64,000 bases of DNA from Clostridium frigoris. Its GTDB lineage: Bacteria; Bacillota; Clostridia; Clostridiales; Clostridiaceae. The notes under the pieces were generated by a model that made no database searches, had not been told where the DNA came from, and was given only the letters and a program-made list of their open reading frames with translations. The DNA lies in the NCBI RefSeq assembly GCF_018861865.1, contig NZ_JAHLDV010000001.1, positions 62,001 to 126,000 on the forward strand, written 5' to 3'. Position numbers and translations under genes: made by a program. Of the stretch, positions 33,141 to 41,836 are shown piece after piece (within the stretch, counting starts at the first letter, position 1; each line of letters begins with the position of its first letter).

Positions 33141-35366
33141 ATGAAGAATAAAAAAATTTCAACATTAATTTCCTTTGGATTATTTTTAGCTTTAACTATC
33201 TCACCACTTCAAAACCTGAATTACTTTTCTAGTAATCCTGCTGTTGTACATGCTGCAACAACTTCATCTTTACCAGCTAGCACTAAAGATGGAGCAATAC
33301 TTCATGCTTTTGATTGGTCATTTAATACCATTAAAAGTGAGCTACCAAGTATTGCAGCAAGCGGATATAAATCCATTCAAGTTTCACCTGTACAGGGAAC
33401 CAAAGACTCAAGCACTGATCCAACTAAATGGTGGTTATTGTATCAACCAACTAATCAAGCTGTTGGAAATGCACAACTAGGATCTTTATCTGATTTTACA
33501 TCATTGTGTATCACTGCAAAGAGCTATGGAATTTCAATAATAGTAGATGTAGTCATGAATCATATGGCTAATAATGGAAACAAAGATCAGTTAGATCCTT
33601 CTGTTGATTCAAGTTTTCAAAATTCAAGTTTATATCATAATCTAGGACAATGCTCAAATTGGAGTAACCGATATGACGTAACACAAAAAGGTATCGGTAT
33701 GCCTGATTTAAATACTCAAACCACCGAAGTTCAAAACAAGGCAATTACTTTTTTAAATCAATGCGTTGATGCTGGGGCTTCTGGATTCCGTTTTGATGCA
33801 GCTAAACATATTGAAACAAATATAGGCCTAGACGCAGGTCAATCATGGTCTGGAAATTATTGGACCAATGTTCTTGGAAATTTGCATAATAAATCAAATA
33901 TATTTGTATATGGCGAAATATTACAAGATGGAACAGTAGACAATATTGCAAACTATGAAACATTTATGAACGTTACCGCTAGTAGCTATGGTGGCAGTGT
34001 AAGAAGTGCGATTACTTCAAACGACCTAAGCAAAGCAGGAGGTATGGGTGGCCTAAATTCAACTAAAAGTGTAGATTTTGTTGAAACTCATGATACTTAC
34101 GAAGATGGTTCTACTCGTGGTTTAACAGATTTGCAAAGGAAAATTGGTTGGGCTATTGTTGATTCACGTGCAGGAACAACGCCTTTATTCTTTGATAGAC
34201 CAACTAGTTCAATTGGATTAAAAGGTGAATCTTTATGGAAAGATGCTGATGTTGTAGCATTAAATCAGTTCCATAATGCAATGATTGGTCAAACTGAATA
34301 TTTAAGATGGACAAACAATAATCAAACAATGTTAATAGATCGTGGAACTACTGGCACCGTACTAGTAAACTCTGGTTCAAATACAAGTGTTAATTCTCCT
34401 ACTAACTTAGCAAACGGAACATACACAAATAAAGCAGCAGCAAGTTGTACTTTAACAGTATCAAATGGAACAATATCTGGGAGCATTCCAGCAAATTCGG
34501 TTATTATTTTATACAATGCCGGCACTCCAACTACTACACTTACTGCATCTGCAAATATAATAGGAGGAAATTATACTTCAGCGCAAAGTGTAATTTTAAC
34601 ACCATCAAAAACAGCAGATATCTATTACACAACTGATGGAAGCACTCCAAACTCCTCTAGTACAAAATATACTGGAGCAATTAATGTATCTAGTAGCTTA
34701 ACTATTAAGTATATAGCTATAGATTCACTTGGAGTTTCATCACCAGTATATACAGAGGCATACGTCATTAGTGCATCTACTGCCTATACCCCAAATTCAG
34801 GATATAAAGTAGACTATGACAGCAGTAAACTGTTACAAGGTAAGAGCTTTACTGTATATTATAATGGATCTTTAGCTAATTCTAGCAGTGTTTCAATGCA
34901 TTGGGGCTATAATGGCTGGGTAGGTGCATCAAATGCAACAATGACCAAGCGTTCAGATGGCTTTTGGGCAGCTACTATAACTATTCCTACCACCGCTACA
35001 AAGTTAGATTTTGACTTTACCGATGGAAGTAGTTATGACAATAACAGCAGTAACGATTGGCACTTACAAGTATGGTCAGGTTCTGTTCCAGTACAGGTTA
35101 GTCCAGCGCCAGTTGCTACTAAATCTGTTACTGTATATTATAATGGAACCTTGGCAGCTAGTGCAACTTCAATGACACTTCATTGGGGATATAATAACTT
35201 TACATCCCCTAAAGATGCAACAATGACAAAGCAAGCAAATGGAACCTGGGCAGCTACTATAACAATGCCTTCAGGAAGTTACATGCTTAACATGGCCTTC
35301 AATAACAATGCAAGTACATGGGATAGTAATAACTCTGTAAATTATAACTACTCTTCAGCACAATAG
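33141..35366 (+). CDS. Secreted alpha-amylase (AmyE-like GH13) with two C-terminal starch-binding modules
   Basis: Start ATG 33141 after GAGGAGTG (frame open from 33042); 741 residues. Signal peptide to about residue 40 (VVHA-AT). The catalytic barrel follows B. subtilis AmyE closely: 'ILHAFDWSFNTIKSELPSIAASGYKSIQVSPVQ', 'VDVVMNHMAN' (region I), 'GFRFDAAKHIE' (nucleophile Asp), 'VYGEILQDG' (acid Glu), 'VDFVETHDTY' (region IV), then the C-domain. From about residue 460 come a chitobiase-type 'DIYYTTDGSTPNSSS' domain and two CBM25/26-like repeats, each with 'VTVYYNG' and 'HWGYN'. It degrades extracellular starch. Sits divergent from nagR. Confidence 0.95.
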   Translation: MKNKKISTLISFGLFLALTISPLQNLNYFSSNPAVVHAATTSSLPASTKDGAILHAFDWSFNTIKSELPSIAASGYKSIQVSPVQGTKDSSTDPTKWWLLYQPTNQAVGNAQLGSLSDFTSLCITAKSYGISIIVDVVMNHMANNGNKDQLDPSVDSSFQNSSLYHNLGQCSNWSNRYDVTQKGIGMPDLNTQTTEVQNKAITFLNQCVDAGASGFRFDAAKHIETNIGLDAGQSWSGNYWTNVLGNLHNKSNIFVYGEILQDGTVDNIANYETFMNVTASSYGGSVRSAITSNDLSKAGGMGGLNSTKSVDFVETHDTYEDGSTRGLTDLQRKIGWAIVDSRAGTTPLFFDRPTSSIGLKGESLWKDADVVALNQFHNAMIGQTEYLRWTNNNQTMLIDRGTTGTVLVNSGSNTSVNSPTNLANGTYTNKAAASCTLTVSNGTISGSIPANSVIILYNAGTPTTTLTASANIIGGNYTSAQSVILTPSKTADIYYTTDGSTPNSSSTKYTGAINVSSSLTIKYIAIDSLGVSSPVYTEAYVISASTAYTPNSGYKVDYDSSKLLQGKSFTVYYNGSLANSSSVSMHWGYNGWVGASNATMTKRSDGFWAATITIPTTATKLDFDFTDGSSYDNNSSNDWHLQVWSGSVPVQVSPAPVATKSVTVYYNGTLAASATSMTLHWGYNNFTSPKDATMTKQANGTWAATITMPSGSYMLNMAFNNNASTWDSNNSVNYNYSSAQ

Positions 35367-35375
35367 TATAATTAA

Positions 35376-35417
35376 TACTCTATAAAGCAGATCTTTGGAT
35401 CTGCTTTATAGAGTATT
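35376..35417 (+). terminator. Bidirectional terminator
   Basis: ATACTCTATAAAGCAGATC-TTTG-GATCTGCTTTATAGAGTAT followed by TTTTATATTTATTTT, 10 bp after the amylase stop. Confidence 0.9.
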
Positions 35418-35484
35418 TTTATATTTATTTTATTACTACAGCACACCCTACTCCAACCTTTATTAAGTAAATAACAAATACTAT

Positions 35485-38400
35485 CTAGTTTATAATAACT
35501 CCTGTTGCAGGTTGCAAAACAGTTACACTGCATGTAGCTTTTTTAGTTGTATCATCCATTGAAGTTGCAGTTATTGTCGTAGTTCCTCCAGAAGTTGGTG
35601 TTACCTTCCCGTTTGAATCCACATTAGCAACAATTGGATTACTACTAGTCCACGTAACGTGCTTTACCTTTTGATTTTCCGGCATAACCTTAGCTGACAG
35701 AATTATAGAAGAATCCCCTAATTTAAATTTTAAACTACTCTGATTTAGGATGATGTTATCTACCTGCTCTGGTACGTAAACTATGCAGTAAACTAAATGA
35801 TTTCCTTCCACTGATCTTCCGATAATCCCTGCAGTTCCAGTTGATAATGCAGTCACTATACCTTTATCGCTTACACTAGCTACACCCTCATTTCCACTAC
35901 TCCAAATTATTGTTTGATTGGATGCATTTATTGGAAGTATATATGGCTTTAATACTAATGTACTCTTAATCTTTAAAGTCGCACTATTTTGTGCTAAAGT
36001 AATTTGTGTTATATCTTGCTTAGTCACGAAAACAAGACGAGCATCCATAATTCCTCTATCAACTGTAGTCACAACAATTAATGTCACACCTTCAGTTATT
36101 GGTGTCACTACCCCAGTATTACTCACCACAGCTACATTCTCATTACTACTGCTCCACATTACTGCTTTATTCACTGCATTACTTGGAGTAATAGTTGGGA
36201 TTAATGTAAGTGGTGTCCCCACAATTAAAGGTGTTGAATACCCTGCTATAGTTATTCCTGTTGCATGTACTTTAAGATCACCAGATATAGGCCCAATTAC
36301 ATTTACACTACATGTGGCTTTTTTAGTCTTATCATAAACTGAAGTTGCAGTAATAACTGCACTGCCTCCAGATACTGATGCTACCCTACCATTTGAATCT
36401 ACATTAGCTATGCCATAATTACTACTAGTCCATATAACACCCTTTACTGAGAGGTCATCTGGCATAATTTTGGCAGACAGTGTAACAGCAGCATCACCTA
36501 GATTAAATTTTAAACTATTTTGACTTAAACTAATACTATCTATTACCTCCGGTACGTACACTAAGCAATAAACTGAATGATCTCCATCTGCTGTTCTCCC
36601 AATAATACCAGCAGATCCTGACGTTAATGCAGTTACTATCCCGGCATCACTTACCTTAACTACATCCTCATTTCCACTTCTCCAAATTATAGTTTTGTTT
36701 GAAGCATCAATAGGAAGTATATCTGGCTTTAATGTTAATGTACTCTTGATTTTTAAAGTAACATAACTTTGGGCTAGAGTTATTGTATCTATATTTTTTT
36801 TAATCACATGAACAAGACAACCATCCATATTTCCTCTATCCACCGTTGTCACCGAAATTAATGTCATGCCTTCAGTTATTGGTGTTACAACGCCTGTTGC
36901 ACTTACCGTAGCCACATTCTCATTGCTACTACGATAGGTAACTGCCTTGTTTGTTGCATTAATTGGTGATATATCCTGAGATAATGTAAATGGAGTTCCA
37001 GCGATTAACTCTAACTGCTTTGGTTTTAATGTAACGCCTGTTACATGTATTTTAGTATCCGTTATAGGTCCATTCACAGTTACACTACATGTAGCCTTTT
37101 TAGTTTTATCATAAACTGAAGTTGCAGTTATTACTGCCTTTCCCCCAGCCTTTGGTATTACTCTACCATTTGAATCTACATCAGCTATGTTGTAATTACT
37201 ACTAGTCCACGTAATATTCTTTAACGAGAGATTATCTGGCAAAATTTTAGCTGACAGAACTGTTGCAGCACCACCTAAATCAAATTTCAAACTATTTTGA
37301 CTTAAAGTAATGCTATCTATTACCTCCGGTACATAAACTAAGCAATAAACTGAATAGTCTCCATCTACTGTTCTTCCAATTATTCCGCAAGATCCGGATG
37401 TTATTGCAGTTACTATGCCTGTATCACTTACCTTAGCTACATCATCATCTCCACTACTCCAAATTATTGTTTGGTTTGTTGCCTTCTTGGGAAATATCTC
37501 TGGTTTTAATGTCAATGTGCTCTTGATTTTTAAAGTTGCATAATTGTTAATTAGAGTCATTCCTTTTACATCCTGCTTCGTCACATTAACAACGCAACCA
37601 TCCATATTTCCTCTATCCACTGTTGTCGCCAAAATTAATGTGATTCCCGTGGATATTGGAGTTACAACGCCCTTATCGCTTACTGTAGCCACCGCCTCAT
37701 TACTACTACTCCAAATTACTGCCTTGTTCACTGCATTAGTTGGATTAATAGTTGGAATTAATGTATATGGGGTTCTATCCCTTAAATCTAATTGCTTTGG
37801 TTTTAATGTAATTCCAGTTGCATGTACTTTAGTATCAGTTATAGGTGCATTCACAATTACACTACATGTAGCTTTTTTAGTTTTATCATAATTTGAAGTT
37901 GCAGTTATTATAGCGGAGCCCCCTGAGATGGGAGTTATCCTGCCATTCGAATCTACATTAACTATGCCATAATTACTGCTAGTCCACGTTATACCCTTTA
38001 TTGATAGATTATCTGGCATGATTTTTGCAGATATCGTAACAGGAGCATCGCCTAAAGCAAATTTTACACTATTTTGACTTAATGTAATACTATTTACTTC
38101 TTCAGGCACGTATACTAAGCAATAAACTTGGTGATCTCCATCCACCGTTCTTCCAATAATACCAGCACTTCCTGATGTTATTGCAGTTACTACTCCTTTA
38201 TCGCTCACTTTAGCTACATCTTCATTTCCACTATACCAAATTACTGTTTTATTTGAAGCCTCTGATGGTGATATAACTGGATTTAATGTAATTGTACTCT
38301 TAATTTTTAAAGTTACTATATTGTGAATTAATGATATTCCTTCTACAGCTACTACCTCTTTCACGGTGACATTAATAATACAGGTATCCATATGACCCCC

Positions 38401-38736
38401 ATCTACTGTTCTCACCGTAATAAGTGCTATACCTTTGCCTATTGGGGTTACAATTCCTGTTGCACTTACAGTAGCAACTTCATCATTACTACTACTCCAA
38501 ATTACTGATTTATTTGCAGCATTGGCTGGCGATACAGTAGCTTTTAGACTAAATGTTGCCCCACCTACAATTAGCCTTTGGTTTCCTTGAGAAGTCGTTA
38601 CAGTAGTCGCATTAACAGCTGAAAAATTTACTGCGGCGCTTATATTATAAACAGATACTTGAATTTGATATAATAGAGCTATTATAAAAATTATTAATAA
38701 GTTTTTAACTGTAATTATTTTATGTTTTGTTATCAA
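35485..38736 (-). CDS. Secreted protein made of about 12 bacterial Ig-like (Big_2) domains
   Basis: 1083 residues from a TTG start behind GGGAGTG. After a signal segment (about 12-35), Big_2 domains of 80-90 residues follow, each with 'W.SSN..VA.VS..G.VTPI..G...I...T'. They are arranged as a three-domain unit (A: 'ATGITLKPKQL...TTVDRGNMDGC'; B: 'LKIKSTLTLKP...GRTVDGDHSVYCLVYVPE'; C: 'SQNSLKFDLGDAAVTLSAKIMPD...YDKTKKATCSV') repeated four times, about 780 bp per unit. No LPXTG, S-layer or catalytic domain is seen; it ends in a short 'PATGVIIN'. Likely surface or matrix adhesion/structural role. It converges on the amylase gene. Confidence 0.88.
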   Translation of the reverse strand: MITKHKIITVKNLLIIFIIALLYQIQVSVYNISAAVNFSAVNATTVTTSQGNQRLIVGGATFSLKATVSPANAANKSVIWSSSNDEVATVSATGIVTPIGKGIALITVRTVDGGHMDTCIINVTVKEVVAVEGISLIHNIVTLKIKSTITLNPVISPSEASNKTVIWYSGNEDVAKVSDKGVVTAITSGSAGIIGRTVDGDHQVYCLVYVPEEVNSITLSQNSVKFALGDAPVTISAKIMPDNLSIKGITWTSSNYGIVNVDSNGRITPISGGSAIITATSNYDKTKKATCSVIVNAPITDTKVHATGITLKPKQLDLRDRTPYTLIPTINPTNAVNKAVIWSSSNEAVATVSDKGVVTPISTGITLILATTVDRGNMDGCVVNVTKQDVKGMTLINNYATLKIKSTLTLKPEIFPKKATNQTIIWSSGDDDVAKVSDTGIVTAITSGSCGIIGRTVDGDYSVYCLVYVPEVIDSITLSQNSLKFDLGGAATVLSAKILPDNLSLKNITWTSSNYNIADVDSNGRVIPKAGGKAVITATSVYDKTKKATCSVTVNGPITDTKIHVTGVTLKPKQLELIAGTPFTLSQDISPINATNKAVTYRSSNENVATVSATGVVTPITEGMTLISVTTVDRGNMDGCLVHVIKKNIDTITLAQSYVTLKIKSTLTLKPDILPIDASNKTIIWRSGNEDVVKVSDAGIVTALTSGSAGIIGRTADGDHSVYCLVYVPEVIDSISLSQNSLKFNLGDAAVTLSAKIMPDDLSVKGVIWTSSNYGIANVDSNGRVASVSGGSAVITATSVYDKTKKATCSVNVIGPISGDLKVHATGITIAGYSTPLIVGTPLTLIPTITPSNAVNKAVMWSSSNENVAVVSNTGVVTPITEGVTLIVVTTVDRGIMDARLVFVTKQDITQITLAQNSATLKIKSTLVLKPYILPINASNQTIIWSSGNEGVASVSDKGIVTALSTGTAGIIGRSVEGNHLVYCIVYVPEQVDNIILNQSSLKFKLGDSSIILSAKVMPENQKVKHVTWTSSNPIVANVDSNGKVTPTSGGTTTITATSMDDTTKKATCSVTVLQPATGVIIN

Positions 38737-38875
38737 CTTTTCACTCCCTTTATTAAGATGAACAAATCAATTTCTAATAGTATATATACGTCTACTTGTT
38801 TTAACATTATATTCTATATATCGTTAATTATCCCACACACTTTAATTAATTTACTACATGACCATCCTTAAATTG

Positions 38876-38930
38876 AAAAAAACACCCTATAGAGTAGACT
38901 TTTTCTTTGTCTACTCTATAGGGTGTTTTC
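38876..38930 (-). terminator. Terminator of the cad operon
   Basis: AACACCCTATAGAGTAGAC with GTCTACTCTATAGGGTGTT on the other side of an A-rich loop; on the minus strand TTTTTTT follows. 30 bp after the cadA stop. Confidence 0.9.
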
Positions 38931-38959
38931 AACCTTTTGTTCTTATTAACTATTTTAAT

Positions 38960-41098
38960 TTAACTCTTCATAGCTCTCATAGAATTTAACACTGCAATCA
39001 AAGCAACTCCTACATCTCCAAAGACTGCTTCCCACATATTTGCAACTCCAAACACTGCAAGTATTAAAATGATTGCCTTTACACCTAATGCAAATACAAT
39101 ATTTTGAATAACAATCTTCTTTGTGTTTTGGGCAATTTTGATAGCCAAAGCAATCTTTGATGGTTCATCTGTCATGATTACTATATCAGCAGCTTCTATT
39201 GCTGCATCAGACCCTACTCCACCCATAGCTATTCCAATATCTGCTCTTGCAAGTACTGGTGCATCATTGATGCCATCTCCTACAAAAACAATTTTTCCTT
39301 TAGGTGACTTTTCCTTTTGAAGTTTCTCAAGCTTTTCTACCTTATCCTGTGGAAGGAGTTCTGAGTAAACTTCATCCACGCCAAGAACTTTTCCAATGTT
39401 ACTGGCTATATCTTTATTATCACCAGTAAGCATTACTATTTTTTTAACACCCATAGACTTTAATTTTTTTATAGCAGAAATAGAATCATCTTTTACTTCA
39501 TCGGATATTATAATACTACCAACATATATATTGTCTATAGCTACATATATTATCGAACCAATATTTTTACCCTTAGTATATGAAATTTTCTCACTCTCCA
39601 TGAGCTTTGCATTACCAGCTAGGACATATTTCCCTTTTACTTTAGCGCGAATACCTTTCCCAGCTATTTCTTCTACATCTTCAATATCTTTTTTGTTTAC
39701 TTCTTTACCATAAGCTTTTAGTATAGATGTTGCAATTGGGTGATTAGAATAACTTTCAACAGATGCTGCATATTCTAATAATTCCTCTTCATTTATATCA
39801 CCCTCTACATGCATTTGTGTAACTTTAAATACTCCTTTAGTTAGTGTTCCAGTTTTATCAAAAACCACCATTTCAACGTTATTTAATGCCTCCAAATAGT
39901 TTCCACCCTTAACCAAAATTCCATTTTTCGATGCTCCACCTATTCCTCCAAAAAAACCAAGTGGAATAGATATTACGAGTGCACAAGGACAAGATACTAC
40001 TAAAAATACAAGTGCTCTATATATCCACTGTGAAAAAGTAGCACCAGGTATTAAAATTGGTGGAACCAAAGCAAGTACAACTGCACTTATAACTACAATC
40101 GGTGTATAATACCTTGCAAATTTAGTTATAAAGTTTTCAGTTGGCGCCTTTTTGCTACTAGCATTTTTAACTAAATCTAATATTTTTGCAAGTGTTGATT
40201 CCCCAAACTCTTTTTTTACCTCTATAGTCAATAACCCGTTTTTATTTATGCAGCCGGCTAGTATTTCATCCCCAGTATTAACTTCTCTTGGAACTGATTC
40301 ACCAGTTAAAGCGGATGAATCAACTAATGAATTTCCCTCTATAACACTTCCATCTAAAGGTACTTTTTCCCCTGGTTTTACTATTATAATATCACCAATG
40401 TAGACCTCTTCTGGATCAACTTTTACTATTTCATTATTAATTTTCTTATTTGCATAATCTGGTCTTATATCCATTAGTGCAGATATTGACTTTGTAGATT
40501 TATTTACGGCCATATCCTGGAAGAACTCTCCTACTTGGTAAAAGAGCATAACCCCTACACCTTCTGGAAATTGCCCTATAGAAAACGCTCCTATTGTTGC
40601 AAGTGCCATCAAGAAATTTTCATCAAAAACTTCTCCTCTTAATATATTTTTTATGGCAACCATTAATACTTCTCCACCAATTAATAAATAACTTATAAGA
40701 TATAATGAAAATTCAAGAAAATAATCTAATTTTAATACAACCGCTATAAGGAAAATTGCAATTCCTAATGAAAAACGTATAATTTTATTTTTATCATTTC
40801 TCTGATTATCGCCAGCATGTTCATGATCATGGCTATGATTATGTGAATGTCCCTCATGTTTAACACTTTCTATAAATTTAACATCAGGTTCTACCCTTTT
40901 TACTATTTTTTTTGCTTCATCTATAACTTTTAATATTTTATCTTCGCTTTGAAATTGAATCACTAAATTTTTATTAATAAAGTTTACACTTGCGTCTGTT
41001 ACTCCATCTAACTTTTTACATTGAGTTTCAATTTTATTTGCACAATTGACGCAACCTAACCCCTCTAAAATAAATTCTTTGCGTATTATAGTCTCCAT
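38960..41098 (-). CDS. cadA: P1B-type heavy-metal exporting ATPase (Zn/Cd/Pb)
   Basis: 712 residues, ordinary size. N-terminal HMA domain (about 5-75) with 'GLGCVNCANKIE', then a His-rich linker 'HEGHSHNHSHDHEH' (about 82-96) probably binding Zn. Eight membrane segments with 'SCPCALVISIPLGFFGG' (CPC metal site), A-domain 'ALTGESVPR', P-domain 'VFDKTGTLTKG', N-domain 'SNHPIA', hinge 'MLTGDN' and 'VGDGINDAP', and the last segment 'GDVGVALIAVLNSMRAM', typical of the Zn/Cd/Pb group. The start follows GAGGCGAG. Partner regulator cadC is upstream, with a repeat element between them. Confidence 0.95.
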   Translation of the reverse strand: METIIRKEFILEGLGCVNCANKIETQCKKLDGVTDASVNFINKNLVIQFQSEDKILKVIDEAKKIVKRVEPDVKFIESVKHEGHSHNHSHDHEHAGDNQRNDKNKIIRFSLGIAIFLIAVVLKLDYFLEFSLYLISYLLIGGEVLMVAIKNILRGEVFDENFLMALATIGAFSIGQFPEGVGVMLFYQVGEFFQDMAVNKSTKSISALMDIRPDYANKKINNEIVKVDPEEVYIGDIIIVKPGEKVPLDGSVIEGNSLVDSSALTGESVPREVNTGDEILAGCINKNGLLTIEVKKEFGESTLAKILDLVKNASSKKAPTENFITKFARYYTPIVVISAVVLALVPPILIPGATFSQWIYRALVFLVVSCPCALVISIPLGFFGGIGGASKNGILVKGGNYLEALNNVEMVVFDKTGTLTKGVFKVTQMHVEGDINEEELLEYAASVESYSNHPIATSILKAYGKEVNKKDIEDVEEIAGKGIRAKVKGKYVLAGNAKLMESEKISYTKGKNIGSIIYVAIDNIYVGSIIISDEVKDDSISAIKKLKSMGVKKIVMLTGDNKDIASNIGKVLGVDEVYSELLPQDKVEKLEKLQKEKSPKGKIVFVGDGINDAPVLARADIGIAMGGVGSDAAIEAADIVIMTDEPSKIALAIKIAQNTKKIVIQNIVFALGVKAIILILAVFGVANMWEAVFGDVGVALIAVLNSMRAMKS

Positions 41099-41148
41099 TT
41101 TCTCGCCTCGCTTTCAAAGTTTTACGTTATTTTATATATTATATTAAT

Positions 41149-41165
41149 CATCTCCTTAGGAGCTG
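41149..41165 (+). repeat. 17-nt stem-loop module beside a 108-bp element
   Basis: CATCTCC-TTA-GGAGCTG, 3 nt before the element at 41169. Confidence 0.75.
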
Positions 41166-41168
41166 ATA

Positions 41169-41276
41169 TTAACGACTTCAGAAGGAGGTTTAAACCTCCT
41201 TATGAAGTTTTATTTCTGCTAAGGTAGTTTACACCCCTTTATAGAAGTGGGTGACTTTCCTTCTAAAATGTCATTA
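41169..41276 (+). repeat. 108-bp TTAA-ended inverted-repeat element, copy D
   Basis: It begins TTAACGACTTCAGAAGG and ends CCTTCTAAAATGTCATTA. The interior has palindrome AGGAGGTTTAAACCTCCT and hairpin CACCC/GGGTG around CTTTATAGAAGT, a stretch also seen in copies A and B (CACTTATAGAA). It separates cadC from cadA, so the operon may be read through it. Confidence 0.8.
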
Positions 41277-41302
41277 TGAATTTATCTTTATGTAATAGAA
41301 TA

Positions 41303-41665
41303 TTACCTAAGTTCTTTTATGTGTATAAGTCCTTGATCAAATATTTGTTTAACATGCTGATCATCCAAAGAATAGAAGACAACCTTACCTTCTCGTCTAT
41401 ACTTAACAAGTCTAGCATTTTTAAGTACACGCAATTGATGTGAAATAGCTGATTGAGTCATAATAAGAAGAGCTGCTATATCACAAACGCACATTTCAGT
41501 TTCGAAAAGCACACAAAGGATTTTAATTCTTGTACTATCTCCAAAAACCTTAAAAAGTTCTGCAAGATCTGATAAAGTCTCTGCAGGTGGTATTAATCTC
41601 CTTACTTTTTCTATCTTATCTTCATGAACTGTTGAGCAACTACAAAACTCTATATCTTTATCCAT
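41303..41665 (-). CDS. cadC: ArsR/SmtB-family metal sensor repressor (CadC-like)
   Basis: 120 residues. Winged HTH 'LFKVFGDSTRIKILCVLFETEMCVCDIAALLIMTQSAISHQLRVLKNARLVKYRREGKVVFYSL'. Metal sites visible: N-terminal Cys pair 'EFCSCS' and helix alpha-3 'ETEMCVCD' (the alpha3N Cd/Pb site of CadC), plus 'DDQHVKQIFDQGLIH' in the last helix (alpha5 Zn site with Asp/His). It should come off DNA when Cd, Pb or Zn binds and release cadA. Start ATG after GGGGAG. Confidence 0.93.
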   Translation of the reverse strand: MDKDIEFCSCSTVHEDKIEKVRRLIPPAETLSDLAELFKVFGDSTRIKILCVLFETEMCVCDIAALLIMTQSAISHQLRVLKNARLVKYRREGKVVFYSLDDQHVKQIFDQGLIHIKELR

Positions 41666-41679
41666 TTATTTCTCCCCTC

Positions 41680-41740
41680 ATGTGAACATATGAATTATTG
41701 TTCATGTGTTCATTATATGATATCCTATAATACTTGTCAA
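41680..41740 (-). promoter_or_regulatory. Consensus promoter with CadC-type operator
   Basis: Minus strand TTGACA (41740-41735), 17-bp spacer, TATAAT (41717-41712), a perfect SigA promoter. Immediately downstream (41711-41680) is a nested palindrome, TGAACACATGAA...TTCATATGTTCA, as expected for an ArsR/SmtB operator. Confidence 0.85.
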
Positions 41741-41755
41741 CATTCCCTTAAAATA

Positions 41756-41815
41756 AAAACTCACATAATGTATTTTCACATGATGAATCATGTACAAACA
41801 CATTATGTGAGTTTC
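41756..41815 (-). terminator. Terminator of the methyltransferase/MTHFR gene
   Basis: ACTCACATAATG (41759-41770) pairs with CATTATGTGAGT (41800-41811), with an inner ACATGAT/ATCATGT stem; the minus strand continues TTTTATTTT. Confidence 0.85.
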
Positions 41816-41836
41816 AAATCTACTAAATCATTTGTT

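Noticed and set aside
35918-37891. Long plus-strand frames opposite the Ig-like gene
   Set aside because: They mirror the repeated minus-strand domains, have no ribosome binding sites and show repetitive, low-quality composition.
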